The notes: generated from the letters alone by a model not told the origin. 64,000 nt of DNA from Yponomeuta sedellus (GCA_934045075.1 OW203722.1:4707264-4771263), one strand, 5' to 3'. Counted from the stretch's first letter, positions 41,665 to 51,724 are shown. Translations and numbers: made by a program.

Positions 41665-44589
41665 ATGGAGTCCGAAATAACTGAATATAACTGTGATACA
41701 TGGAATGAGTTTATAGACAAAGCAGAAAAAAATAGTATTTCCTTTCTTCACGTAAACATACGTTCTATGCTGAAGAACTTTGCGGAACTAGAACAAATTA
41801 TTGCTACGTCCCCCCAAACGATACACATTATTGCACTGACAGAGGTTAACTTAACGCCAAGAAATGTAAAACTATTTGAATTACAAAATTATGAAATGTA
41901 TAGCAACCTACGTAGCAATCGCAGAGGAGGCGGTGTGATGCTTTATATACACAACTCCTTGTCATTTTCGGTCAACGGACTCAGTGTGAAAGCGGTTAAC
42001 TTTGAGTGCATTAGTGGAATAATTAAAATATCACGTGATTGCAACCTTGGTGTGTGTCTAGTCTATAGGCCTCCTGATTTAAATAAGGATTTATTTACTG
42101 CAGAGCTTAAGAGGACACTGGGTATGTTGCCACCTAAACATGACTGTGTTTTTCTTGGCGATATTAACATCGATACTAAACAGAGCAAATCTAGTGTAAT
42201 GGAGTACAAGAGTATGTTAAGTGCGATCGGCTTTGAGAGCGGAATATCTCAGTTTACCAGGATAGAAGTTAAAAAAGATTGCTTAACACACTCGTGTATA
42301 GACCATATTTACTTGCGTAGACATAGATGTGAGGCGGTCACGGCGGTGATAAATATCGCGCCAGCTGACCACTTAATAACAGGTCTTATTATTACCTACA
42401 GTTCTGATCATCGCTTGGCGAATGATGGGCAAAGCAAATTCGTCACTAGACTAGATAATAAGCGAGTGCAATTTGAATTGGATAGAGTTGATTGGTCCAT
42501 TGCACAAAGGTATGAGAAGCCCTCTGACATTGTTAACTTCATAAATACAGCCTTTCAGGGAATCTACGATAAATGTACAATACGCTACAGAAAGAGAAGT
42601 AAAAATTGTGATAATAATAAATGGATAAATAAAAAAATTATTTTGATGTGTGAAAAAAGGCGAGAACTATTTAATTTGTGGAAAACAGATGTTAGTGATG
42701 TAAAAAACAAATTACTTTATAACAGGTTTCGTAATAAAACAAATAAATATGTAAATAATACTAGAAATAAGCATTATAGGGATGAAATAACGAAACATAT
42801 GGGAAACAGCAAAAAAGTATGGTCTATTGTTAACCGCTTATGTGGGCGAATTTCTAAGTCTGTGGATGAAATTATAACAAAGTCTTTTAAACTAAATAAG
42901 TGTGATTTAACAAATAATTTTGCTCATACATTTGATGAAAGTGTAAAAAGCATTTGCTCGTACTGCCCTACGCCCCTGTTAGAACCAAATTCCTATACTA
43001 AATGTCTAGATAAATCATTCAGAATAAATAAGGCCACTAACGATGTTATTAATACGATAATTAGACACATAAATCCCAACAAAAGTCCGGGTATCGACGG
43101 TATTAGAGCATCTGACATAAAAAACTTACATGAATACTTAACTCCAGTTATAGTACATCTTATAAATCGATGCATTGAAACATCTACCTACCCAGACAGC
43201 CTTAAGATAGGTATAATAAGGCCAATCCATAAAAAAGGCTCTTATAGTGATTATAACAATTACAGACCTATTACGATCCTATCATGCATAGATAAAATAG
43301 TTGAGAGGTATTTTAGTAATGAAATTTGGAACTTTTTTTATAAACATAATGTAGTAGCCAGTCACCAATTCGGATTTCAGAAAAAGAAAAGTACTTCTCA
43401 ATTACTTTCTAAATTTAGTAATACAGTAAATAGTTATTTGGATACCAAAAACCATGTAATCGTAGTGCTGGTCGATTTTAGCAAAGCATTTGACACGCTA
43501 GAATATGGTAGACTTTATAATAGACTCAGTAACTGTGGGATCCAGGGACCGACATTAGAGTGGTTTAAAAACTATCATAGCAATCGAAAAACAACCGTTA
43601 AAATCCTTGACACCTTCAGTAATTACATAACAACAAAACAAGGCACTGCACAAGGCTCTATAGCCGGTCCCTTGGAGTACTTGATATTTGTTAATGAAAT
43701 GGGAAATTTGTTTCCTGAAGGCGTCGTGTATCAATTTGCCGACGATACATGTTTGATATCTGCGGATATTAATGTTAAAAAGGCCCAGGACAATATGCAG
43801 AGGTATTTTGACACTTTATGTAGATGGTCTCACGACGCTGGCCTGGTTATAAATGCATCAAAAACAAAAATGGTCCATATTCATTCTTCCCACATAATTA
43901 GTCAATTTACACCTGCCGTTTTAGCACATGAACACGAATGTATGCACGGGCGCGTGGTGTGTCGGTGTGAGTCGCTCGAGCTGGTAAACAGTCACACCTA
44001 CTTAGGCCTCATAATAGATAACCGGTTTAGCTGGGCCCCTCACATTGACTACGTCTGCGATAAGCTAAGATCAGTTATGTCACAACTGTATACACTAAAA
44101 TATAAAGTCCCGTACAGTGTTCTAAGATTATTGTACATTGCACTTGCGGACTCAATAATAGGTTACAGCATAAGTAGTTACGGGTCTGCTCATAATGTTT
44201 ATCTAGATAAAATTTATAAACTGCAAATTAGACTGTTGAAAATTGTCGTACCTAATAACATAAAATTAAAATTTAAAGATGATTACTCGAAATTGTTCTG
44301 TTACACTAAAACATTAAGTATTTATGATAAAATTAAACTTTCAATTATACTAGAAAACACAAATAAAATAGAAGCTTTGTCAAAGAAAAAAAGATCATGT
44401 TCACTTAGAGGGCTTGATTACCTACCTACTTTTAATGTACCTAAATTTAACAATACCTACGGAAAAAGAACAGTAGACTTTATGCTACCGAATATACTCA
44501 ACCAACTACCAAAAACTTTAGTGGGTAATCTTGCTTTTCTAAAACCAAATCAAATTAAAGTCCTGGTAAAGAAATATTTTTTTGAATAG
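41665..44589 (+). CDS. LINE ORF2: endonuclease and reverse transcriptase
   Basis: 974 residues from ATG 41665 (context AAAAATGG) to TAG 44587-44589. N-terminal apurinic-type endonuclease: HVNIRS (about residue 32), catalytic-type Glu in LTEVNL (about 59), RRGGGVMLYI, GDINID (about 165), the His-Asp-bearing CIDHIYL and PADHLIT. Reverse transcriptase: KSPGIDG (about 473), RPIHKKG, YRPITILS, HQFGFQKKKST, the first catalytic Asp in VLVDFSKAFDTL (about 602), GTAQGS, and FADD (about 691) with both Asp present. HTYLGLIID follows, then a C-terminal region without RNase H. It nicks target DNA and copies the element RNA onto it. All key residues seen are intact. Clade is CR1/Jockey-like; finer placement needs a tree. 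Confidence 0.9.
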   Translation: MESEITEYNCDTWNEFIDKAEKNSISFLHVNIRSMLKNFAELEQIIATSPQTIHIIALTEVNLTPRNVKLFELQNYEMYSNLRSNRRGGGVMLYIHNSLSFSVNGLSVKAVNFECISGIIKISRDCNLGVCLVYRPPDLNKDLFTAELKRTLGMLPPKHDCVFLGDINIDTKQSKSSVMEYKSMLSAIGFESGISQFTRIEVKKDCLTHSCIDHIYLRRHRCEAVTAVINIAPADHLITGLIITYSSDHRLANDGQSKFVTRLDNKRVQFELDRVDWSIAQRYEKPSDIVNFINTAFQGIYDKCTIRYRKRSKNCDNNKWINKKIILMCEKRRELFNLWKTDVSDVKNKLLYNRFRNKTNKYVNNTRNKHYRDEITKHMGNSKKVWSIVNRLCGRISKSVDEIITKSFKLNKCDLTNNFAHTFDESVKSICSYCPTPLLEPNSYTKCLDKSFRINKATNDVINTIIRHINPNKSPGIDGIRASDIKNLHEYLTPVIVHLINRCIETSTYPDSLKIGIIRPIHKKGSYSDYNNYRPITILSCIDKIVERYFSNEIWNFFYKHNVVASHQFGFQKKKSTSQLLSKFSNTVNSYLDTKNHVIVVLVDFSKAFDTLEYGRLYNRLSNCGIQGPTLEWFKNYHSNRKTTVKILDTFSNYITTKQGTAQGSIAGPLEYLIFVNEMGNLFPEGVVYQFADDTCLISADINVKKAQDNMQRYFDTLCRWSHDAGLVINASKTKMVHIHSSHIISQFTPAVLAHEHECMHGRVVCRCESLELVNSHTYLGLIIDNRFSWAPHIDYVCDKLRSVMSQLYTLKYKVPYSVLRLLYIALADSIIGYSISSYGSAHNVYLDKIYKLQIRLLKIVVPNNIKLKFKDDYSKLFCYTKTLSIYDKIKLSIILENTNKIEALSKKKRSCSLRGLDYLPTFNVPKFNNTYGKRTVDFMLPNILNQLPKTLVGNLAFLKPNQIKVLVKKYFFE

Positions 44590-44633
44590 TATTACTATTG
44601 ATAACAAAAATTTTTGTCATTAATAGTAATATT
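44588..44633 (+). promoter_or_regulatory. Hairpin directly after the ORF2 stop
   Basis: AGTATTACTATTGATAACAA and TTGTCATTAATAGTAATATT form a stem of about 23 bp with very little loop and three weak pairs, starting within the stop codon. Confidence 0.7.
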
Positions 44634-44717
44634 ATTGTATCATATTGTATCATGTTTAAGTAATTAGTATTGTGTGTGTGTAAAAAAGTGACCATAAAAT
44701 ATTTATAAAAGCGGCTC

Positions 44718-44757
44718 AGGCTTCACGCAAAAACCTAATAAGGTTTAAGTGAAGCCT
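44718..44757 (+). promoter_or_regulatory. Second 3' UTR hairpin of the LINE
   Basis: AGGCTTCAC pairs with GTGAAGCCT; inside, AACCT pairs with AGGTT. Confidence 0.7.
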
Positions 44758-44845
44758 TTTGAAATGTAAATATAACTGTGTGCTATAAAAAAAAAAAAAA
44801 ACCACCTGCTAATGTTGTCTTCAAAACTTAGGTTAGCTAATAGAT

Positions 44846-44900
44846 AATGCTAAAAAGCATTAAGCTCGCCTGTGTGCAAAATTTTTATGCAATAAAGAAT
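44846..44900 (+). promoter_or_regulatory. Conserved CR1-like 3' end hairpin and tail
   Basis: AATGC-TAAAAA-GCATT, then AAGCTCGCCTGTGTGCAAAA and TGCAATAAAG. The same arrangement is at 22450 and 31092 with different stem bases. Probably the site recognised by the reverse transcriptase. Confidence 0.65.
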
Positions 44901-44913
44901 TTTGTATAAAGTA

Positions 44914-45503
44914 AGACGACATCGCTGCAGTGGGCGGAGCCACGTGGACACGCCAAGCCAGGGATAGAAGATACTGGCACTGGATGGAGGAGGCCTTTAC
45001 CCAAAAATGGGTACCCCTTAAAAACCCTAGTATAATATAAATCGGTATTAATTAATATTATTATAATTATTATGTAACGTCGATGAATTAATCAGCTTAT
45101 TAATTACGAATAGAATTTATTTACATACATCGCAAAATAAGTTAATTATTTAATTATATTGTGTTAATTACGAATATACTTTTTGAATGAACACTAAAAT
45201 AAGTTTATTTTATAGATTATTTGTCAAAATTAATTGTTTGTAAAATTGAATTGAATAATTTAAGTAGAATTAGTTACTAACTCAGCATAAGTATAATTTA
45301 TTTTACTAACACATTAAGGACTATTAATCAACTGCATAAATAAATGGAAAAGAATTACTGTTAAATTTACCAATCTAAAAATAATGTATTTAAAAGTGTA
45401 TTATATTATAACTAGTCATATTGTGAGTTAAAATGTAAAAATGCATGCTTACCTGAAAGAGGGAAATAAAAGGCTATAATAATAAATATAATAATAATAA
45501 TAA
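44914..45503 (+). mobile_element. RTE-like LINE 3' end with 9-bp target duplication
   Basis: TATAAAGTA flanks it at 44905-44913 and 45504-45512. The first 120 bp encode DDIAAVGG, WTRQARDRRYWHWMEEAFTQ and KWVPLKNPSII before a stop, the usual RTE ORF end. A 3' UTR of about 450 bp, very AT-rich, closes with AAAGGCTATAATAATAAATA and an ATA array. 5' truncated; inserted at the end of the LINE. Confidence 0.8.
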
Positions 45504-45514
45504 TATAAAGTAGA

Positions 45515-45935
45515 TAAAGTCAAAAAAGTTGCTATTGGCCGGTTACTAAGCAAGCTACCCGTCGCTTACCCTTTCGAGATACATCCGTGAATTTATGCGT
45601 CGCGTACCTACCCATTTCAGGTTGACAACGCCACACTTAATGCACTGCCAGATGTGGTCGATAACTTCACACATAAAACTGTACCTTCAAGGACCTCCAT
45701 CAGCCACAAAAAATCCAACCTATACCTGTCACTTTGACACAACGTCCGCCAAGAGCCGCTCAATTTGTCACGCATGTCAATGAGGGATTACGCTAATCTG
45801 CGGCGAATCGACGTATTTATTGCTCGGACGCCAACAAGCGCCCACGGCTCTAGGGAAATAAAGATCGAGACAGACTGGGACAGAATATGAAGTTTTAGGG
45901 TTTTATTAGCACCAAAAACGAATCACAATTGACTA
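45515..45935. other. No recognised feature
   Basis: GC-richer than neighbours at 45540-45860, but no domain or splice-bounded exon is seen. Confidence 0.4.
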
Positions 45936-45936
45936 C

Positions 45937-46412
45937 AATTCATATTTTACAATGCCCAAAACTAAAAATACCGTTTCTTAATTTAACGAAAAATTTTTTT
46001 AGAAATTTTATTATTGCCTAATTTTAGAGAATATAAATAAAAACCGAAAATTGTGTGATGACGTCACACATACCGTGGAATGAGGAGGTACCGTTGCCTT
46101 ATATTAAAAATGTTATGACAGATGTCATTTTCAATATCATTCAAATGTCATGTCGGAGTAATTCCTTTTCCTTTCCTTAATTCCAATGATTTTAAAAAGT
46201 CGGCAACGGTGTTAGTATTATTAAGCCGCATGCGTGACGTCATTTGGCGTTTACGTCCTTTTAGAATAAGACGAAATCCAAACAGAATATTATGAATGAA
46301 AATCATCGCATTTCCGAAATAAAAAAAAAATGGGAGGTTTTATTTCGTATCTAGTTTCCTTTAAGACTGTAAAATACGTATGCTAAAAAATTTTAATGTT
46401 GTCAATTGTCTT
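45937..46412. repeat. Long interspersed repeat family I, copy 2
   Basis: Follows 22803-23300 base for base apart from scattered substitutions and small indels. The same three TGACGTCA-type words are present. Confidence 0.75.
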
Positions 46413-46544
46413 TTTAACGGGTAATTTTTGCAAAAAGTGTGTGACCAATTCTCCAAATCATGATAGAAGTGATATGAATCACGATTATTTATAAGATAAA
46501 ACTGTAATTAAATTTTACCTGATAAATAATCGTGATTTCGTGCT

Positions 46545-46620
46545 AGGATGGAAGATGCTCAAGACGGAGGAGTGGAAGATCATGGGGAGGCCCATGCCCA
46601 GCAGTGGGGCACAACACGAC
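46545..46620 (+). mobile_element. LINE 3'-tail-like fragment
   Basis: GGAGTGGAAGATCATGGGGA and GGCCCATGCCCAGCAGTGGG encode GEAHAQQWGTT, another RTE-like tail. The preceding GATAAATAATCGTGATTTCG is Penelope-end-like (compare 49565). Confidence 0.55.
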
Positions 46621-46853
46621 GGACAAAAAGACCCGCTTCATATATACAGCTATGCATGAGCATCGCCAGTTATTAAAAAAACTTTTTTTGTTTTAGCAAA
46701 TAAATATCTTTATCTTATCTTTATGTAATAGTGATAGTAATATTTAGGACAAGTGACCTAGGATCATGTACCTGTGACTAAATATTATCATCTAAATCAA
46801 AACAGAGATTTTATTGATCCTAAAAGTTACTCGCGAAGCTCTCGTGACCTGAG

Positions 46854-46900
46854 AGTGATTGATTCCAATCACTCCACGAGTGATTGGAATCAATCACTTG
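46854..46900. repeat. Fold-back palindrome at the end of family D
   Basis: AGTGATTGATTCCAATCACT pairs with AGTGATTGGAATCAATCACT across CCACG. The right arm is the normal start of a family D repeat; the left arm is an added inverted copy. Confidence 0.85.
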
Positions 46901-47215
46901 AGTTAAACAACAACAGGCGTGGTCAGGTGCTGGACGGGTGACTGACCGTCCCGTAGCCACAGCTAGTGCCATTTTTTCGAGCGTTTCCGTCCTTCGCAAG
47001 GCACGTTAAGCCGTTGGTGCCGTCTGTCATGTAACGGCAGTCGTATGCCAAGTCAGAAGCCTTATGGGCGGCTTAATAGCTTCTGACAGGATGGCCCGCC
47101 ACTGCCTTATAATCCTTCACGAACCCCGAGTTGGCCTCCTTGGTGGTGTATGGCCTAACCTTCCTGCGACACAGACCCGTGCAGCAGCAATGGGGGCATG
47201 CAAAGGGTGGATATG
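46873..47215 (+). repeat. Interspersed repeat family D, full copy
   Basis: From the right arm of the palindrome to CAATGGGGGCATGCAAAGGG, in family order. Confidence 0.75.
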
Positions 47216-47685
47216 ATGATAAATTGTGTTGAAGTTATTGTTTATTATTAAGACACGTATAAGTGTAATAGCGCCCTAAATAAAGGTCGTAATACAGCCC
47301 AGCACAGCGGTGACATAATGAAATACGTGTATAGGACATTGCGTGGACGCATGCTAATTGATTTGCCGCGCTGTTCTGCAATGCAATAAGCTGCTTTAGC
47401 TTAAAAACAATGGGGAACTTGCTTTAAACTTAGATTTAAGTGGCACAGCTTTTGTACCACAGAAGACAAAGAAAAACTCGAGATTTTACTAAAAAAAAAA
47501 AAACAAAATATTTTTTCTTGCGTGTCTGGAGGGGGGGGGGGGGGTTTGAGATAGGATCAAAACACCCTTGAAAATATTGGTTCTCGTTTTTTTTCTAATT
47601 CTAAACGTATTCTAAAAAGCTGTAGGTGCATTATTTTTTTACGATGTAACTCAAATATTGATAAACGGTCTACACAATATAAGGC
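47216..47685. other. No recognised feature; G run at 47530-47545
   Basis: A run of about 16 G interrupts otherwise ordinary AT-rich DNA. Confidence 0.5.
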
Positions 47686-48335
47686 TACACTATTTTTATT
47701 TTTAATGCACTAACCCGTGCTAAGGAACAAATTTAAAAACCTATTTAGAGGCTAAAAAAATAGTGTAATCATGTGGGTACAGTGATATCGTTCCGATGTT
47801 AAACCTAACTGCAAAGTAGGTAGTCGGGGCTGTAAGTAATGCAATTTGCTTAAGTCAGATGTCGCTGCCTGTACGTAATACAGAGAATATTGTAAAGAGG
47901 TTCGAAATATCACTGATGCCGTGAGTCGCCCATTGGCTCAATTGGTAGAGCGCTGGTACGGATAGCCAGAGGTTGCGGGTTCGAATCCCGGCATGGGTGA
48001 AATTTTTAGCCTCTAAATAGGTTTTTAAATTTGTTCCTTAGCACGGGTTAGTGCATTAAAAATAAAAATAGTGTAATCATGTGGGTACAGTGATATCGTT
48101 CCGATGTTAAACCTAACTGCAAAGTAGGTAGTCGGGGCTGTAAGTAATGCAATTTGCTTAAGTCAGATGTCGCTGCCTGTACGTAATACAGAGAATATTG
48201 TAAAGAGGTTCGAAATTTCACTGATGCCGTGAGTCGCCCATTGGCTCAATTGGTAGAGCGCTGGTACGGATAGCCAGGTTGCGGGTTCGAATCCCGGCAT
48301 GGGTGAAATTTTTAGCCTCTAAATAGGTTTTTAAA
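47686..48335 (+). mobile_element. SINE family B: inverted scrap plus two tandem copies
   Basis: 47690-47756 is a minus-strand 3' tail. It is followed by two plus-strand copies starting at TAGTGTAATCATGTGGGTAC (47761 and 48069; period 308 bp). Both have the full 5' part, the tRNA-like part and the tail with CTTAGCACGGGTTAGTGCAT. The second copy lacks four bases (CCAG(AGG)TTGC region). Confidence 0.85.
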
Positions 48336-48587
48336 CAATATAAGGCGTTACATTAAATTTGTGACGTCATAGTTTGAGTCTGACTTGTATGGCGTGTTTT
48401 GTACCACGTGATGAGAATGACTTTTCGACAGGTTGCTTCATGAAAAGTATTACTCGTAGAGAAAAAAAAACGTAACACGTTTATCTATTTTTTTGCATGG
48501 CCTCTCCGTTTACTTATATTAAAACATTTGCAAGACCTCCTTTGAGAGTCTAACTGATTTTGTGTGGAAGTAAACCTTCATACCATT

Positions 48588-49355
48588 CTATTAGCCCACG
48601 TTGTTCACCTACTAGATACTCTACTAATTTCTGGTTACGGCCATACTCGTCCATCGATAGTAGCCTATTAATGCCTTTTCACATGTACCCGGCCGCCGTC
48701 TGGTCGCCGGGCCGGGTAAAGTACGTGTAGTAATGTATGAGCTCTGCTCGCCGACCGGTCGTGCATGTGAAAGCTGTCATTGGAGCTCATACATTACTAG
48801 TTTACCCGGCCCGGCGACCGGACGGCGGCCGGGTGCACGTGAAAAGGCACTAATAGGCTACTATAGTACAATTGCCTATCCAAGTTGGTCCTTCGAGCCG
48901 GATCAACTTGGATAGGCCATCGAGAGATGGTATTAAGTGGACTGTATAGATTATATCGTCTTGTTAACTGGTCTAAGCCGTGCATGGAATAAAAGGCTCA
49001 ATAATTGGGTTTGCCAACGAGAAAATAATCTAAAATGTAATGACAATGCAATGAAACCTCCTGCCGATGTAAACTCTATGATTGCGTAGACACCACCAAA
49101 CTGCGATGCCCAACCCGCATGCGCAGCGTGGGGATTATGGGTATTACCCCCCCCCCCAATGACGGCACAACCTTGCGCTATGGCGCTCATTAGGGGAGGG
49201 CTATATCCAGCAGTGGACTAATATAGCCTGAAGAAGAAGAAGAAGGCTACTATAGATGGCGGTTGGACAAGGATGGCCGTGAACAGAAAGAAGTAGAGTA
49301 TCTAGTAGCGGAACAACGTGGGCTAATAGATTTCTTGCATGTGAAAAGGCACTTA
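48588..49355. mobile_element. Long inverted-repeat element with nested palindrome
   Basis: The outer arms of about 95 bp match in inverted orientation: CTATTAGCCCACGTTGTTC...CTAGATACTCTACT...ACGGCCAT at the left and its inverse at 49250-49348. Inside, 48674-48745 pairs with 48782-48847 (CCCGGCCGCCGTC.GGTCGC). 48874-48917 is a third palindrome (14-bp arms GCCTATCCAAGTTG). A family A repeat is inserted at 49091-49245. No transposase. Confidence 0.65.
49091..49245 (+). mobile_element. RTE-tailed repeat family A inside the inverted-repeat element
   Basis: CACCACCAAACTGCGATGCC, a run of 11 C, GGCGCTCATTAGGGGAGGGC and ATAGCCTGAAGAAGAAGAAG. Confidence 0.75.
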
Positions 49356-49439
49356 TCGTGGCATTTATGAACGTCATGGAGATCCTTCCACTCGCGCTTA
49401 TAATACATAATTATAGACGAGTCTAATCGCGATAATTTA

Positions 49440-49608
49440 ATTTTATTCTAGTGAGGGTAGACCACATACCCTCACAACTGTATTCACTTCTTCCGCCCAT
49501 GACCAACGCTACTGCCACGTTGCCGAAACGTCGCGAATTAAGGTAATTAATTACCTACGTTTTACCTAATAAATAATCGCGACTAGACCCGTTTAATTAT
49601 AGTTATGT
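49440..49608 (+). mobile_element. Penelope-related terminal fragment
   Basis: GTTGCCGAAACGTCGCGAAT, TTACCTACGTTTTACCTAAT, AAATAATCGCGACTAGACCC. It is interrupted at its 3' side by the RTE tail at 49622-49836. Confidence 0.55.
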
Positions 49609-49621
49609 ATGAGCTTCGCGA

Positions 49622-49836
49622 ACTGATGATCGTTGGAGCAGACGGGTTCTCGAATGGAGACCACGACTCGGCAAGCGTAGTGTAGGACGCCCTCCGGCCA
49701 GATGGACCGACGACCTGAAAAAGGTGGCTGGTGGTGACTGGATGGCGAAAACGGGAGATCGGGTCTTGTGGCGCACCCTGGGGGAGGCTTATGTCCAGCA
49801 GTGGACTGCAATAGGCTGAAATAGATGGATGGATGG
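49622..49836 (+). mobile_element. RTE-like LINE tail with 13-bp target duplication
   Basis: ATGAGC(T/A)TCGCGA flanks it (49609-49621, 49837-49849). Encodes RVLEWRPRLGKRSVGRPP, ARWTDDLKKVAGGDWMAK and WRTLGEAYVQQWTAIG before a stop, then GATGGATGGATG. A clean, recently inserted RTE tail. Confidence 0.85.
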
Positions 49837-50127
49837 ATGAGCATCGCGAGAAGAAATACCAGTCTTTCAATGATGGTTATACATAATTCCTATTAAACCT
49901 ACTCTGGAACAGTTGGTGCGTCTTAGGACTTTTATACTTCTCTCTAGTCAGGCTGTAACGAAATCCTGACGCACATCCGAAAAAGGGGAATTCTATTCGT
50001 CAATACTAACAACTTTTACTGTGAGGAATACTTTTGAAATCGCGAAAAAATATCAACTGTTCCATGCATAAATTTGTCACCTGGGGCGTTGAAACATATG
50101 GAATAACTGCTACTTTAAGGCGCTTTC

Positions 50128-50623
50128 GGGGTGCTGTCGCCACCAATGGAATAAAAATCATAATTTGTTTCATAATACGTTTTTTTCAAAAACTAAACTT
50201 CATAAATCTTAACCACTATAACAACTCTTTGTAGAACCTAGTCTAGAAATTAATTAAAGTCCTAGGATGTTGATACTACGTTCTAGGCTCTATGTTCTAA
50301 AAATAGTTATCACACATATTAAGATATTTGATGTTTATTTTTCGGAAATAAAAACGTAATATAAAACAAGTTATGATTTAACATATTTTAAACTTTCGCG
50401 AATTGAAAACATTGTTAAACTTGAAAAGATGACTGATTGAGGGTAGTCTGAACCCTTATCAGCCGAAGATGCGAACGGGTACCAGCCATCAGTCTTCTCG
50501 TGACCACGATGACTGTAACGTCGTCGAAACGTCGAGGTAAAATAGCAATAAGTTACTACGCGATTAAGCCCCGAAAATATTCTAACAAAGTTATGATTTT
50601 ATTTCCATTGGTAGCGCTAGTTA
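50128..50623. mobile_element. MITE family M, second copy, with Penelope-end insertion
   Basis: The left end GTCGCCACCAATGGAATAAA and right end TTTCCATTGGTAGCGCTAGT are inverse. The interior TAGAACCTAGTCTAGAAAT...TTCTAAAAATAGTTATCAC matches 18778-18948. The insertion at 50381-50587 is described separately. Confidence 0.65.
50381..50587 (+). mobile_element. Short Penelope-related insertion with 12-bp target duplication
   Basis: AAGTTATGATTT on each side (50368-50379, 50588-50599). The 207-bp insert contains GATGAC-TGTAAC-GTCGTC followed by GAAACGTCGAGG and the Penelope-end phrase ACGCGATTAAGCCCCG. No ORF. Looks like a tiny non-autonomous unit made of Penelope terminal sequence. Confidence 0.65.
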
Positions 50624-50625
50624 AC

Positions 50626-51008
50626 ATCCTGCTATAAGTAAAAATAGTCCATTGGAATCACCCATTTTTTTTTATGTATGTAGACAGAGATTTTGTTATA
50701 CTATATACACGCCTATAATATTACGTCTGCCTCTTTGAGCCGAGCCTTCTCGGCCCGCGCCGCGTCCGAAACGATGAATAAAACATGGTAATATTTCCAC
50801 GTAATCCCGTGCGATGCGATCGCGCCAGCCTTTTACGGCGACAGAATACTATTAAGTGACACGGGAGAATTAGCAGTCAGTCAGTTGACTTGGTAAATAG
50901 AGCTAGAGTGTTAGACGGCCCTTTCTCTGTTCTATTGGAGTGTATTTCAGCGTCAAGGCTGGCAAATAAAGTCAAGAGCTTTTCTAGGGAGCCTATGTAT
51001 TTCCGCCC
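50626..51008. other. No recognised feature
   Basis: GC-richer at 50740-50840, without a recognisable exon. Confidence 0.35.
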
Positions 51009-51011
51009 GCT

Positions 51012-51100
51012 ACCCGCGACCTCTGGCACGGATAGCCAGAGGTCGCGGGTTCGAATCCCGGTCTGGGTGGAATTTTTAGCCACTAAATAGGTTTTTAAAA
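51012..51100 (+). mobile_element. SINE family B 3' part with inverted start
   Basis: ACCCGCGACCTCTGGC (51012-51027) is the exact inverse of GCCAGAGGTCGCGGGT (51035-51050), around the loop ACGGATA, which is the anticodon loop of the SINE. The tail AATTTTTAGCCACTAAATAG follows. Confidence 0.85.
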
Positions 51101-51299
51101 AAGCCTATGTATTTCTTTCTCATCTAAACTGCCCTGCCGATGCCGCAGGGACGCAAAATATGTCCGTAGCTTACCCCGCAAGCGTTGTTTTGCCATATTA
51201 ATTAGTCTACGACTCATTCTCAGACCTACCCAATATTAAAATAAAAATATATAAAATCGATGAAGCCGTTTCGGAGGACAACAAACACTGTGACTCGAG

Positions 51300-51720
51300 A
51301 TTTGTATATAATAATCATAATATTGGCTTTTTTGCATCTACTTAATGAGATGATTTATACAGCGTCCAGTGGTATCTTCACTCACACTAGATGGGTGAAG
51401 GGACCACTCCTACGCTGTAGTGCCTGGGACATGGTTTTATAGATGGTGTAGGCTTGCCCACCACCTACCATCCTGACAGCTTAGTCGGCCTAGCCCACAG
51501 GAAAGACTAGTCAATACGTGCGGAGCCAACCAAGCCGCGGGTTTCCTCACGATGTTGTCCTTCACAGCTAGCGTGTGGTATTGCGACTACAAATTCGCAA
51601 ATGTACGTAACTTTGAAATTAAACAAAGTCATTAGTACATGCCCGCAATCGGGATCGAACCTGGGACTCTCGCTTGCCAGTCCATGGTTCTACTCACTGA
51701 GCTACCACCGCTTCGAATCG
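51300..51720 (-). mobile_element. tRNA-derived SINE family E2, full copy
   Basis: On the minus strand: head GCGGTGGTAGCTCAGTGAGT, GGTTCGATCCCGATTGCGGG, then CATGTACTAATGACTTTGTT, GGACAACATCGTGAGGAAAC, CTGTCAGGATGG and an AATAATAT-type end. About 415 bp, near-identical to the copy at 54097-54502. Confidence 0.8.
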
Positions 51721-51724
51721 ATAT

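Larger units (their letters stand above)
40505..44913 (+). mobile_element. Intact-looking CR1/Jockey-type LINE
   Basis: A two-ORF non-LTR retrotransposon with an approximate 5' end near 40505 (GC-richer 5' UTR), ORF1 at 40635, ORF2 at 41665, and a 3' UTR with three hairpins ending GCAATAAAG near 44896. It has no poly(A) tail. Both frames are open throughout, so the copy is probably young. An RTE piece was inserted at its 3' border later. Confidence 0.85.
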
